Positions 16,746-25,544 of a stretch of 40,818 nt of DNA are shown one piece after another; position 1 is the stretch's first letter; every line of letters begins with the position of its first letter. The position numbers and the translations under genes were made by a program. The stretch lies in the NCBI GenBank assembly GCA_016929395.1, contig JAFGIX010000086.1:1-40818 (forward strand), given 5' to 3'. The notes under the pieces were generated by a model that saw nothing but the letters and a program-made list of their open reading frames with translations, was not told where the DNA came from and ran no database searches. Origin of the DNA: Candidatus Zymogenus saltonus. Its GTDB lineage: Bacteria; Desulfobacterota; Zymogenia; Zymogenales; Zymogenaceae.

Positions 16746-18755
16746 ATGAAAGGAATGGTAAAGGGGGATTTTGAGACGGCCTGCATAAATACGATCAGGC
16801 TTCTTTCCGTGGACGCGGTCGAGAGGGCAAAATCGGGCCATCCGGGGATGCCGATGGGTGCCGCGGCGATGGCATATACGCTCTTTACGAAGTTTCTGAA
16901 ATTCAATCCGAAAGACCCCGGCTGGCCTGGGAGAGACAGGTTTATCCTCTCTGCCGGCCACGGCTCGATGCTCCTCTACTCCCTCCTCTATCTCCTCGGG
17001 TATGATATCAGCCTCGATGACATCAAGGACTTCAGGCAGTACGGGAGCAAGACCCCCGGCCATCCCGAGCACGGGCACACCCCCGGCGTTGAGATGACCA
17101 CGGGGCCGCTGGGTCAGGGCTTCGCCAGCGGCGTGGGGATGGCGATAGCCTTAAGACACCTGGCCGCCCGCTACAACAAAAAAGATTTCAAGCCCGTAAA
17201 TGACTCAGTCTTCGCGATCGTCGGCGACGGCGACCTGATGGAGGGGATAAGCTCGGAGGCGGCGTCACTGGCGGGGCACCTGGGGCTCTCCAACATCGTG
17301 TATCTCTACGACGACAACAAGATCTCGATCGAGGGGAGCACTAAAATCACCTTTACCGAGGACGTGACGGAGAGGTTCAACGCCTATGGCTGGCGGGTCT
17401 TTACGGTACAGGACGGAAACAACGTAAAGAATATCGCCACCGCGATAAAAAAGGCGATAAAGGAGGGGGAGAAGCCATCCCTCATCAGGATAAGAACACA
17501 CATAGGGTTCGGCAGCCCCAACAAGGTCGACTCCGAGTCCGCCCACGGGTCGCCCCTGGGGGAGGAGGAGGCGGTAAAGACCAAGGAGAACCTCGGGTGG
17601 CCGACAGAGCCCCAATTTTATGTGCCGGACGGGGTAAAGGAGTTTTTCGAGGGGGTCGGAAAGAGGGGAGAGCTCCTCAACGACAAATGGAGCGCCCTCA
17701 TGAACGAGTACTCGAGGCGCTATCCCGATGAGGGGAGGGAGCTGAGCGACATCTTCGATGGTAAGCTGCCGAAGGGGTGGGAAAAAGCGCTCGAAATCGA
17801 GTTTGAGGCGGACAAGAAGATCGCCACGAGGGCGGCTTCGGGAAGGGCCATAAACGCCCTCTCCGGGGTTTTGCCGAACATGATGGGGGGCTCGGCGGAC
17901 CTCGCCCCCTCCAACAACACCTATATGAAGGAGTTCCCTGAGTTTCAGAAGGGATCTTACGGCGGGAGAAACATCCGCTTCGGGGTTCGGGAGCACGCAA
18001 TGGCGTCGGCCCTGAACGGGATGGCCCTCTGCGGAATGGTGCCCTACGGCGGGACATTTCTTATATTTGCGGACTACATGCGCCCGGCGATAAGGCTAGC
18101 CTCGCTTATGGGGCTCGGCGTGATATACGTCTTCACCCACGACAGCATAGGTGTCGGTGAGGACGGGCCGACCCACCAGCCTATAGAGCATCTGGCTAGC
18201 CTGAGAATAATCCCGAACCTCACGGTCATCAGGCCCGCCGACGCTGTAGAGACCGCCGAGGCATGGAGGTTGGCGATCGAAAACAGGGGCGGCCCCACGG
18301 CCCTCATCTTAACAAGGCAGGGGCTCCCGATCCTCGACAGGAAGAGATTCCCGAAGGCGGCCGAGATCAGGAAGGGGGCCTACGTGCTTACGGACGACGG
18401 CGGCACTCCGGATGTTGTCCTGATCGGCTCCGGCTCCGAGGTTTCCCTCGTCCTCGACGCGGCGGAGATGCTGAAAAAGGAGAAGGTGAAGATCAGGGTC
18501 GTAAACATGGCGAGCTTCGATCTCTTCGACGCCCAGGGCAGGGCGTATCGGGAGAAGGTCTTGCCGCCGGGGGTATTAAAAATTGCGGTGGAGGCCGCAT
18601 CCCCCATCGGCTGGGATAGATACGTAGGCGACGATGGAAAAATCATGGCCATAAACAGATTTGGGGCATCCGCCCCCGGAAACATCCTCTTCGAGAAGTT
18701 TGGCTTCACACCGGGGGCGGTGCTGAAGACGGTGAAGAAGCTTCTCGAAAAGTAA
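16746..18755 (+). CDS. tkt: Transketolase
   Basis: A full-length 669-residue thiamine-diphosphate enzyme that moves two-carbon units between sugar phosphates in the non-oxidative pentose phosphate pathway. The ThDP/metal motif runs from GDGD (160-163) to Asn191 in DDNKISIEG. Substrate and cofactor histidines are at 31 (SGHPGMP), 72 (AGHGSML), 111 and 267 (SAHGSP). The catalytic Glu416 lies in RFGVREHAMA, and the pyrimidine-binding and C-terminal domains are complete. GGAGGAAAAG precedes the ATG. Class II aldolase follows 24 bases later, so both are probably one transcript for sugar-phosphate interconversion. Confidence 0.96.
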   Translation: MKGMVKGDFETACINTIRLLSVDAVERAKSGHPGMPMGAAAMAYTLFTKFLKFNPKDPGWPGRDRFILSAGHGSMLLYSLLYLLGYDISLDDIKDFRQYGSKTPGHPEHGHTPGVEMTTGPLGQGFASGVGMAIALRHLAARYNKKDFKPVNDSVFAIVGDGDLMEGISSEAASLAGHLGLSNIVYLYDDNKISIEGSTKITFTEDVTERFNAYGWRVFTVQDGNNVKNIATAIKKAIKEGEKPSLIRIRTHIGFGSPNKVDSESAHGSPLGEEEAVKTKENLGWPTEPQFYVPDGVKEFFEGVGKRGELLNDKWSALMNEYSRRYPDEGRELSDIFDGKLPKGWEKALEIEFEADKKIATRAASGRAINALSGVLPNMMGGSADLAPSNNTYMKEFPEFQKGSYGGRNIRFGVREHAMASALNGMALCGMVPYGGTFLIFADYMRPAIRLASLMGLGVIYVFTHDSIGVGEDGPTHQPIEHLASLRIIPNLTVIRPADAVETAEAWRLAIENRGGPTALILTRQGLPILDRKRFPKAAEIRKGAYVLTDDGGTPDVVLIGSGSEVSLVLDAAEMLKKEKVKIRVVNMASFDLFDAQGRAYREKVLPPGVLKIAVEAASPIGWDRYVGDDGKIMAINRFGASAPGNILFEKFGFTPGAVLKTVKKLLEK

Positions 18756-18779
18756 TATTTAATAAGGAGGCTGAGACAA

Positions 18780-19703
18780 ATGCCACTTACCGGAACCAGA
18801 GAGATGTTTGAAAAGGCGTATAAGGGTGGATACGCCGTCGGAGCCTTTAATGTCAATAACATGGAGATAATCCAGGGGATCGTGGAGGCGGCCATTGAGG
18901 AGAGGGCTCCATTAATACTTCAGGTAAGCGCCGGGGCGAGGAAGTACGCCCGCCACGAGTACCTCATCAAGCTTGTCGAGGCGGCCCTTCTGACCACCGA
19001 TCTTCCCGTGGCGCTCCACCTCGACCACGGGGACAGCTTCGAGATCGCCAAGTCGTGCATAGACGGGGGCTTCAGCTCTGTGATGATAGACGGATCGAAG
19101 TTTCCGTTCGAGGAGAACGTCCGCCTCACAAAGGAGGTTGTGGACTACGCCAAGAAGTCCGGAGTGCCCGTGGAGGCGGAGCTGGGGAAGCTCGCCGGAA
19201 TCGAGGATGCGGTGAAGAGCAAGGAGTCGGTCTTTACCGATCCTGACGAGGCGGTCGAGTTCGTGGAGAGAACCGGGTGCGACTCCCTGGCCATATCGGT
19301 CGGTACCTCCCACGGGGCCTACAAGTTCAAGGAGGAGCCGAGGCTCGACTTCGAGCGGATCGAGAAGATCACCGAAAAACTCCCCGGATATCCCCTCGTG
19401 CTCCACGGGGCGTCCTCCGTGCTGCCGGAGCTTGTGGAGACCGCAAACAGGTACGGGGCGAAGCTCCCCGGGGCCAGGGGCGTGCCGGAGGATATGATAA
19501 GGCGGGCCGCCGCACTGGGGGTCTGCAAGGTGAACATCGACACCGACCTGAGGCTCGCCATGACCGCCACTATAAGAAAATACATGGCGGAAAACCCCGC
19601 GGACTTCGACCCGAGACAATACCTCGGCCCCGCAAGGGAGGCGATCAAAGAGGTTGTCAGGCACAAGCTCAAAAACGTCCTGGGGTGCGCCGGCAAGGCT
19701 TAG
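18780..19703 (+). CDS. fba: Class II fructose-1,6-bisphosphate aldolase
   Basis: A 307-residue zinc-dependent aldolase that splits or forms fructose-1,6-bisphosphate in glycolysis and gluconeogenesis. The LHLDHGDS motif gives the catalytic Asp82 and zinc ligand His83. Glu134 in VEAELG, His178 in VGTSHGAYKF and His209 in LVLHGASS complete the expected metal and phosphate sites. The C-terminal CKVNIDTDLRLAMT segment binds the second phosphate. AAGGAGG stands before the ATG. The gene directly follows tkt. The related tagatose-bisphosphate aldolases share these motifs, but the tkt neighbour favours FBA. Confidence 0.92.
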   Translation: MPLTGTREMFEKAYKGGYAVGAFNVNNMEIIQGIVEAAIEERAPLILQVSAGARKYARHEYLIKLVEAALLTTDLPVALHLDHGDSFEIAKSCIDGGFSSVMIDGSKFPFEENVRLTKEVVDYAKKSGVPVEAELGKLAGIEDAVKSKESVFTDPDEAVEFVERTGCDSLAISVGTSHGAYKFKEEPRLDFERIEKITEKLPGYPLVLHGASSVLPELVETANRYGAKLPGARGVPEDMIRRAAALGVCKVNIDTDLRLAMTATIRKYMAENPADFDPRQYLGPAREAIKEVVRHKLKNVLGCAGKA

Positions 19704-19839
19704 TTGGTTTTTCCGTTTGATGGATTAAGCCTTTGAGTTGAAGGGAATTTTTGTGTTGTGACGAAGACAAAGGCCCCGTTGTCGGGCGGATCGATGAACC
19801 GGTTTCATTGGGAACCCATATATCATTAATTTCGTCAAT

Positions 19840-19925
19840 CAGGCAGAGGGCTGGGAGATAGGGGCAGATAGACGGGGGGCGGAGAGACAGGGATTGCGGA
19901 GACGGGGGACGGCCATCGGAAACTC
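19840..19925 (+). repeat. G-rich tract after fba
   Basis: Downstream of fba the plus strand has repeated G runs separated by short A/T/C spacers, including GGGAGATAGGGG (19853-19864) and GACGGGGGGCGGAGAGACAGGG. The complement of the same GGGAGATAGGGG motif occurs after lptD. Four or more runs of three or more G could form a quadruplex in RNA or DNA. Confidence 0.55.
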
Positions 19926-19981
19926 GGGCAAATAAATGTGCCTAAACGGAAATTCGGATAAGACGGGATAAAAAGATTAGC

Positions 19982-20003
19982 GCGGAGGGGTTTCCCCCTC
20001 CGC
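19982..20003. terminator. Possible terminator hairpin between fba and the TPR gene
   Basis: GCGGAGGGG and CCCCTCCGC form a perfect 9-bp stem around TTTC. On the plus strand AAATTATTT follows; on the minus strand GCTAATCTTTTT follows. Neither has an immediate T run, so termination is plausible but not certain. It lies about 280 bases after fba. Confidence 0.4.
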
Positions 20004-20142
20004 AAATTATTTACAGGAAGCTTGAGCCAATCGAAAACCTATCTCCCTCAACACCGCCCTCCGGTTGAACAAGATATGCTGCTCCCCCCTTCGTGTTGAT
20101 GGCGCTCCCCTCCGTCTTCAATCAGACAGGGAATCTTTGAAT

Positions 20143-20171
20143 GTCATTCCCGACTTGATCGGGAATCCAGT
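20143..20171. repeat. Interspersed palindromic repeat of the ATTCCC/GGGAAT type
   Basis: ATTCCCGA and TCGGGAAT flank CTTGA, within GTCATTCCC...GGGAATCCAGT. This is the core of a small palindromic repeat seen in many proteobacterial genomes (similar to the neisserial dRS3 unit). Only one copy is seen in this window. The remainder of 20004-20352 holds C-rich sequence and CCTATCTCCC (20038-20047) but no gene. Confidence 0.6.
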
Positions 20172-20352
20172 AAAATGTCCACCCTGAATCTTTAGAGGCC
20201 CTGACCCTCCCCCTGCGATTTCAATCGACCCCCAAAACGGCCCCCCTTCATTTCTATGCCCCCCCGCAGCCGACAACGTTGAGTCCTGCTTTCCACCCTG
20301 TCGTCAATCTCCTCTTGCAGATGTTCCCAAAAAGGTGTTTATCTTCGAGACC

Positions 20353-21189
20353 CTAATCGGAGCGGAACTCCCCCTTCCCCCAATCCGGCTCCCTATTAAT
20401 CCCCTCTCCGCACAGACCGGGGTGGAGCTTGTTCGCCTTGTCTCTGTCGCGCTCGGCCATCTTCGGATTCCCCAGCATCATAAAGACCTCGGCCCTCTTG
20501 CAGTACGCATAAGCCATGTACTCCTTCTGGCCTTCCGAATACTTCGATATTGCGCTCGAGAAATCGGTCAGGGCTGAGGTATAGTTCTTCTGTTCAAAAT
20601 AGACCAGAGCCCTGTTGAAGTAGGACTGTGCGAAGGTGTCATCGTTGATTATCGCCTTTCCGTATTCCTCAAGGGCAAGCTCCAGCTTCCCCGTCGATTT
20701 GTAGATTATACCCTTCAGGTTGTAGGCAGGGGCATATCGTTCGTCTATGGTCGTTGCGGTCTCGAGCTCCTTCAAGGCCCCTTCGGTGTCGCCCTTTTTG
20801 TAGTAGATAACCGCGTTCTCGTAGTGGGCCTCCGGCAAATTATATGAAAGGGCGATGACCCTTTTTATATCGGCCGTCGCGAGGTCGAGGTTTCCCTGCT
20901 TCGAGTAGACCTGCGCCCTCTTGAGGCGGACCTTCGCCTCCCCCTCGGTGTCTCCCCCATATAGATCGAGGGACCTGTTGAGGTTGATGAGAGCCTCGTC
21001 GTAATTTTTCGATTCGTACGCTATGACCCCGAGGCTGTAGTGCCGTTTCGCCTCGTTGATCTTGTCTTCATCCACCGCCGTCGTGTCAGGCTCCCCAACC
21101 CTGAAGGGAGTAACACAGGAAACTACAATGAGAGCGATAAAAGGGATAAAAGCCGTGTAAAAAAGCTTCTTCAATGACTTTTTCAACAA
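20353..21189 (-). CDS. TPR-repeat lipoprotein
   Basis: A 278-residue envelope lipoprotein. The signal sequence MLKKSLKKLFYTAFIPFIALIVVSC ends in a lipobox with the acylated Cys25. The mature part is a row of about five TPR units (AKRHYSLGVIAYESKNYDEALINL, KVRLKRAQVYSKQGNLDLA, PEAHYENAVIYYKKGD and so on), a scaffold for protein contacts in the periplasm, as in PilF-like or secretion-linked proteins. The start is TTG at 21187-21189: AAGGAG lies six bases upstream, no ATG is available before the signal peptide, and a TTG leucine codon follows directly. The small secreted-protein gene lies 114 bases upstream on the same strand and probably shares its promoter. The partner is unknown. Confidence 0.75.
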   Translation of the reverse strand: MLKKSLKKLFYTAFIPFIALIVVSCVTPFRVGEPDTTAVDEDKINEAKRHYSLGVIAYESKNYDEALINLNRSLDLYGGDTEGEAKVRLKRAQVYSKQGNLDLATADIKRVIALSYNLPEAHYENAVIYYKKGDTEGALKELETATTIDERYAPAYNLKGIIYKSTGKLELALEEYGKAIINDDTFAQSYFNRALVYFEQKNYTSALTDFSSAISKYSEGQKEYMAYAYCKRAEVFMMLGNPKMAERDRDKANKLHPGLCGEGINREPDWGKGEFRSD

Positions 21190-21303
21190 ATATATCTCCT
21201 TGGCAATTTTCCGTTCCGATTATAATCGATCCGCTCCAAAATATCAATCTGAAATGTCAATCCCAAATATCAATTCAGATAAATTCCGGAGGTGGAAAGG
21301 AGA

Positions 21304-21594
21304 CTATTTCATCGGGCATATGATGTGACTGAGCCTCACCGTTAAATCGCCCGCATCCGACACCCTCGACCCCCCAACGTGAAACGCATACGTAACGAGC
21401 TTCCCGTAGGGATCCCTGAACGTGTAGAGGATAAGGTAGTTTGCGCTGCTCGAACCTACCGTGCTGACGTCGACGAGCTCCCCGGCCCCCGGTGGAATCG
21501 ATTCCGAAGGGAATATCTCCGGCGCCTCGGCAAAGGCATAGGCGGAAAAGATCGCGATTGCAAACAAAACCAAAATAAAAATACACCTTTTCAT
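21304..21594 (-). CDS. Small secreted protein, unknown family
   Basis: A 96-residue protein with a clear signal peptide (MKRCIFILVLFAIAIFSAYAF, cleavage near residue 22 after AFA) and a mature part of about 74 residues. The mature part looks like a small beta-rich domain: GELVDVSTVGSSSANYLILYTFRD, then LVTYAFHVGG and DLTVRLSHIICPMK. I do not recognise a family. The ATG at 21592-21594 has GGAGG seven bases upstream; an upstream in-frame ATG has no such site. It is preceded by a consensus sigma-70 promoter and followed by the TPR lipoprotein gene, so both may serve the same envelope function. Confidence 0.65.
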   Translation of the reverse strand: MKRCIFILVLFAIAIFSAYAFAEAPEIFPSESIPPGAGELVDVSTVGSSSANYLILYTFRDPYGKLVTYAFHVGGSRVSDAGDLTVRLSHIICPMK

Positions 21595-21667
21595 GGCAAC
21601 CTCCAATTTGTTTGTCGTAAAGGTTCAAAGACGTCAAATCCTATGTTCCAAAACTTCCCATCTTTTT

Positions 21668-21696
21668 ATTATAGAGATTAGTGGAGGCGGTGTCAA
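21668..21696 (-). promoter_or_regulatory. Perfect consensus sigma-70 promoter
   Basis: TTGACA (21691-21696), a 17-base spacer and TATAAT (21668-21673), all 12 hexamer bases matching consensus. It should give a leader of about 65 bases before the small secreted-protein gene. Strong constitutive transcription is the expectation. Confidence 0.85.
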
Positions 21697-21751
21697 ATGA
21701 AGCGTACTCTATTTAAAGGAGCTCTTCTTCCATTTCAAATCTCCATAGACC

Positions 21752-21780
21752 TTGACTGAAGCGTTTTTGTTCCATATAAT
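21752..21780 (+). promoter_or_regulatory. Near-perfect sigma-70 promoter, divergent
   Basis: TTGACT (21752-21757, 5 of 6), a 17-base spacer and a perfect TATAAT (21775-21780) read toward the small membrane protein at 21866. The two divergent promoters have their -35 boxes 55 bases apart. Confidence 0.8.
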
Positions 21781-21865
21781 TAAGAAAATGCCCAAATACA
21801 TTCCACCAAATATCCATTATCGGCCGACTGCCCGACGGTCAATTGGTAGATAAAAGGAGGGTGCC

Positions 21866-22234
21866 GTGAACATGACGATGGCCTTTTACGAGCGTCACCT
21901 GAAGGAGAAGTTCAGAAACATCGACAGGCTGACTAAAGAGGAGCTCTCGTGGCTCCTTTCCGTCCACGACAAGAAGATCGAGTATTTCAAGGAGGAACGA
22001 AAGATGCACTTCGGGGCCTTTGCCCTCGTCACTATCCTCTTTTTCATAATACTCCCCCAGGCCCTCGCGGGGGGCGAGTACTCCTTCCCTTTGATGCTCC
22101 TCGAGGGGCTGCTCTTGATCCTGATAATCCCCTACGTCTTCTACTACGCGTGGTACGAGAACCGGCTGAGAAAGATCGAGTCGTTCTACTTCATCATACT
22201 CGAGGCCTTGAACAAAAAGTCGATGGGGAAATAG
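21866..22234 (+). CDS. Small membrane protein, two TM helices
   Basis: A 122-residue protein with a charged N-terminal helix (about 1-45, FYERHLKEKFRNIDRLTKEELSW split across it), two membrane segments (about 49-66 FGAFALVTILFFIILPQA and 76-95 LMLLEGLLLILIIPYVFYYA) joined by a short loop, and a basic C-terminal tail. The start is GTG at 21866 with AAGGAGG six bases upstream; ATGs at codons 3 and 5 are alternatives. No family is recognised. rmuC follows 118 bases later on the same strand and may be co-transcribed. Confidence 0.65.
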   Translation: MNMTMAFYERHLKEKFRNIDRLTKEELSWLLSVHDKKIEYFKEERKMHFGAFALVTILFFIILPQALAGGEYSFPLMLLEGLLLILIIPYVFYYAWYENRLRKIESFYFIILEALNKKSMGK

Positions 22235-22352
22235 AAAGGCCCCAACATTAATCGATGATCATTTCGACCGCAACAGCAACGCCGATTACTCAAAATCAAA
22301 ACGGCGGGAGAAAAGGATTTACACGTCTGTCAAAAGCTGTTAATATAGTGCC

Positions 22353-23492
22353 ATGGATTTTCTTCAACAAAACGCCCCCGTCATTGTCGGGATATTGTTA
22401 TTGCTGCTGGTCCTCCTCGTCATCTTTGTCGCCGTCATCCTGTTCCGAACGGGACGCGGCAGGGGGGCCGGAGACGACGCCGCGACGGACCTGCACCGTC
22501 AGTTCGCCGAGGTGTTCGAGAGGAACACCAAGGCGGTGAACGACCAGCTCTTCAACGTAATGGGGAAGGTCAACGAACAGCTCAAGGGCGTCCAGGGATT
22601 GATAGATAAGCGGCTCGAGGCGAACGCCAGGGCCGTGGCTGATCGCCTCAGGGAAAACAGCCAGACCATGGACAGGACCAGGGAAAACGTGGACAGGAGG
22701 CTCGAAAAAGTGACCGAATCGCTCATGGGCCTCGAGAGCGCCCAGGAGAAGATTTTCGAGGTGGGAAAAGACATCCTGGAGCTTCAGGATATCCTGAAGG
22801 CCCCGAAGCTTCGGGGCGGGTTGGGGGAGTTCTTCCTCGAGGACTTCCTGAGGCAGATACTTCCCCCCAACAACTTCAAGACCCAGTTCGCCTTCTCCAC
22901 CGGCGAGAAGGTAGACGCCGTCATCAAGCTCGGAAGCGGCCTCGTCCCGGTCGACTCCAAGTTCCCCATGGAAAACTTCAAGAAATATATAACAGAGACG
23001 GGGGAGGATAAGAAGAGGCTCAGGGCGGTCTTCGCAAGGGACGTGAAAAAACACATCGACGACATAAAGCAAAAATATATCCGCCCGGACGAGGGGACCT
23101 TCGAGTTCGCCCTCATGTACATCCCGGCGGAGAACATCTACTACGAGACGATCATCCGGGACGAGGATCTGGGGGGCGACAAGTCGATTCTAAGCTACGC
23201 CCTGGCGAACAGGGTGATCCCCGTCTCCCCGAACAGCTTCTACGCCTACCTCCAGGCTATCGTCATGGGGCTCAAGGGGCTTCAGATAGAGGAGAGCGCC
23301 CGGCTGATGTACGGTCACCTCGAGCGGCTGAAAAGCGACCTCACCAGATTCAAGGAGGATTTCGACACCCTGGGCACACACCTGAAAAACGCCCGGAGCA
23401 AGTACGACGACGCCGGGGGAAAGCTCGGGAAGTTCGAGGACAAGCTGGTAAGCGGGCCGCCGGGGGGCGCAAAGGCGATAGAAGAGGATTAA
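22353..23492 (+). CDS. rmuC: DNA recombination protein RmuC
   Basis: A 379-residue RmuC-family protein, shorter than the roughly 475 residues of E. coli RmuC but with the full core. A single membrane helix at 9-31 is followed by a long coiled coil (about 45-140, VNDQLFNVMGKVNEQLKGV and following) and the RmuC nuclease-like domain (about 145-330), with RGGLGEFFLEDFLRQILPP, AVIKLGSGLVPVDSKFPMENF and FALMYIPAENIYYE as signatures. Members limit rearrangement at inverted repeats. No good ribosome site precedes the ATG. It lies between the small membrane protein and dapB, with no other recombination gene nearby. Confidence 0.92.
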   Translation: MDFLQQNAPVIVGILLLLLVLLVIFVAVILFRTGRGRGAGDDAATDLHRQFAEVFERNTKAVNDQLFNVMGKVNEQLKGVQGLIDKRLEANARAVADRLRENSQTMDRTRENVDRRLEKVTESLMGLESAQEKIFEVGKDILELQDILKAPKLRGGLGEFFLEDFLRQILPPNNFKTQFAFSTGEKVDAVIKLGSGLVPVDSKFPMENFKKYITETGEDKKRLRAVFARDVKKHIDDIKQKYIRPDEGTFEFALMYIPAENIYYETIIRDEDLGGDKSILSYALANRVIPVSPNSFYAYLQAIVMGLKGLQIEESARLMYGHLERLKSDLTRFKEDFDTLGTHLKNARSKYDDAGGKLGKFEDKLVSGPPGGAKAIEED

Positions 23493-23707
23493 CGGGGGAG
23501 GTTGACAAAGAGAGCTTCAATGGGAGTTGCAGTGGATGGTTTTTGGTGCGGCCGTCGCATTTTTTGATATTGTTGTATTGAGTCTTTTTACGCACCGCTT
23601 CGGAAAGGTAAATGCAGAGGCGGGAGGCGCGGACTACGGATACTTGAAACAGCGCAGGATTTTGTTGGACTGACGAGATACGAACTACTTGAGATAGGAG
23701 GGGGTCG

Positions 23708-24520
23708 ATGACGCCTGCTAAAATAAATATCGCTGTGACGGGGGCGGCGGGGAGGATGGGAAAGATGGTCATCGGAGCGGTCTCCACGGATGATGGATTG
23801 AAGCTCACCGGAGCCGCCGAGGCGCCGGGGAACCCCGCCGTCGGCACGGACGCCGGAACGGGAGCGGGAGCGGGCGAACTGGGAGTTCCGATCACCGATG
23901 ATATCAGGGCCGCGATCGAGGAGGCCGACGTACTTATAGACTTCTCGACGCCGGAGTCGACCCTGAAGGCGGTCATAGCTGCCGCCGATAAAAAAGTCGC
24001 CGTCGTCACAGGCACCACAGCAATAGACGACGCCGGCGTGGCCGAGATAAAAAAGCACTCTGAGGCGATCCCGATCGTCATGGCTCCCAATATGAGCATG
24101 TGTGTAACCCTTCTCTTCAAGCTCGCCGGGGAGGTGGCGGAGTTTCTGGGCGACGACTTCGATGTGGAGATAGTGGAGGCCCACCACAACCAGAAGGTGG
24201 ACGCCCCCAGCGGAACGGCAAAGAGGCTCTTCGAGATAATCTCGAAGGCACTGAAGAGGGATCCGAAGGAGGTGGGCGTCTACGGCCGGGAGGGTGTCAT
24301 CGGGAAAAGAACGGGAAAGGAGATCGGGGTGTTTGCGGTGAGGGCCGGCGACATCGTGGGGGAGCACACCGTGATCTTCGGCGGGATCGGCGAGAGGCTG
24401 GAGCTCGTCCACAAGGCCCACAGCCGGATGAACTTCGTCAGGGGCGCCGTGAGGGCCTCCAAGTGGATAAAGGGGAAACCCCCGGGGCTCTACAACATGA
24501 GCGACGTTCTGGGGATTTAG
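23708..24520 (+). CDS. dapB: 4-hydroxy-tetrahydrodipicolinate reductase DapB
   Basis: A 270-residue enzyme reducing 4-hydroxy-tetrahydrodipicolinate with NAD(P)H, in the diaminopimelate/lysine pathway in the cytoplasm. The nucleotide loop is GAAGRMG (12-18). The diagnostic VEAHHNQKVDAPSGTA segment supplies His159 and Lys163, at the same numbers as the E. coli catalytic residues. DFSTPE near 78 and TGTTA near 101 are also typical. A glycine- and alanine-rich insert near 42-58 (GTDAGTGAGAGELG) looks low-complexity. GGAGGGGGTCG precedes the ATG. With dapL 1 kb downstream it fits the DapL short-cut route to meso-diaminopimelate. Confidence 0.96.
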   Translation: MTPAKINIAVTGAAGRMGKMVIGAVSTDDGLKLTGAAEAPGNPAVGTDAGTGAGAGELGVPITDDIRAAIEEADVLIDFSTPESTLKAVIAAADKKVAVVTGTTAIDDAGVAEIKKHSEAIPIVMAPNMSMCVTLLFKLAGEVAEFLGDDFDVEIVEAHHNQKVDAPSGTAKRLFEIISKALKRDPKEVGVYGREGVIGKRTGKEIGVFAVRAGDIVGEHTVIFGGIGERLELVHKAHSRMNFVRGAVRASKWIKGKPPGLYNMSDVLGI

Positions 24521-24707
24521 GGGCTGCTATCCATTAAGCTTCAAGCAAAGGTCTTATAGTGGAAGGGGGGGTAGGACAAGTTTTTTTGCCCCCATATTAT
24601 GTGTATATGGCGGTGTCGCGATGTCGCAAAAGATGGGAAATCGATAAGGCAATATTGTTGAGATATTAATTGATATTGCAGGATGGGAAATACATGGGAG
24701 GAGAAGG

Positions 24708-25478
24708 ATGAAGATTGTCAGGTTCTTCGCGGATGAAAGCGTGAAATACGGAATGGTCGAGGAGGATATGATCGTCGACATGGGGGACGAAGAATCCTTT
24801 GAAGACGATTTCGAAATGATCAGATACCCCCTCTCGGAGGTCATTCTCCTTGCCCCCTCAACGCCCTCCAAGGTGGTGGCGGTGGGACTGAACTACCTCG
24901 ATCACGCGGAGGAGGTGGGGATGAAGATGCCCGAATCCCCCATGCTCTTCATAAAGCCCTCGACCTCCATCATAGGCCCGGGCGAGGAGATAGTGCTTCC
25001 CGGGAGCAGCGCCAGGGTCGACTACGAGGGGGAGCTGGGGATCGTGATCGGCAGGGAGGCGAAAAAGGTCACAGTCGAAAAGGCAAAGGACTATATCTTT
25101 GGATATACCTGTCTGAACGACGTGACGGCGAGGGACCTCCAGATAGCCGACATCCAGTTTACGAGGGCGAAGTCCTTCGATACGTTCTGCCCCATCGGCC
25201 CCTGGGTCGAGACCGAGCTTGACCCGACGAACCTCGCCATAGAGACGACCGTAAATGAGAAGGTCGTCCAGTCGTCCAACACCAAGATGATGAACTGGAA
25301 CGCCTTCGAGCTTGTCTCCTTCATATCGAACGTGATGACGCTCCTCCCAGGGGACATCATAGCCACGGGAACCCCGCCGGGGATAGGGCCGATCACATCG
25401 GGCGACGTTGTGGAGATCACCATTGAGAGGATCGGAACTTTGAAGAACAGAGCCGCCTCCGACAAGAAGCTGGACTGA
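24708..25478 (+). CDS. Fumarylacetoacetate hydrolase (FAH) family protein
   Basis: A 256-residue FAH-fold enzyme. The metal site is Glu107 and Glu109 in [12 protein letters not shown] plus Asp138 in [10 protein letters not shown], and the usual [12 protein letters not shown] (155-166) and [17 protein letters not shown] segments follow. Family members cleave C-C bonds or decarboxylate or tautomerise beta-keto acids such as oxaloacetate. GGAGGAGAAGG gives the start. It sits between dapB and dapL, 187 bases after one and 66 before the other. FAH proteins of this type include oxaloacetate tautomerase or decarboxylase, which could touch aspartate-family metabolism, but that role is inference. Confidence 0.88.
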   Translation: MKIVRFFADESVKYGMVEEDMIVDMGDEESFEDDFEMIRYPLSEVILLAPSTPSKVVAVGLNYLDHAEEVGMKMPESPMLFIKPSTSIIGPGEEIVLPGSSARVDYEGELGIVIGREAKKVTVEKAKDYIFGYTCLNDVTARDLQIADIQFTRAKSFDTFCPIGPWVETELDPTNLAIETTVNEKVVQSSNTKMMNWNAFELVSFISNVMTLLPGDIIATGTPPGIGPITSGDVVEITIERIGTLKNRAASDKKLD

Positions 25479-25544
25479 TTGTTCCAGTTTATCAGATAAT
25501 TGAAATAGCGCATTTGAGGTTTTTTCCGAGAGGATTGAGTTAGT

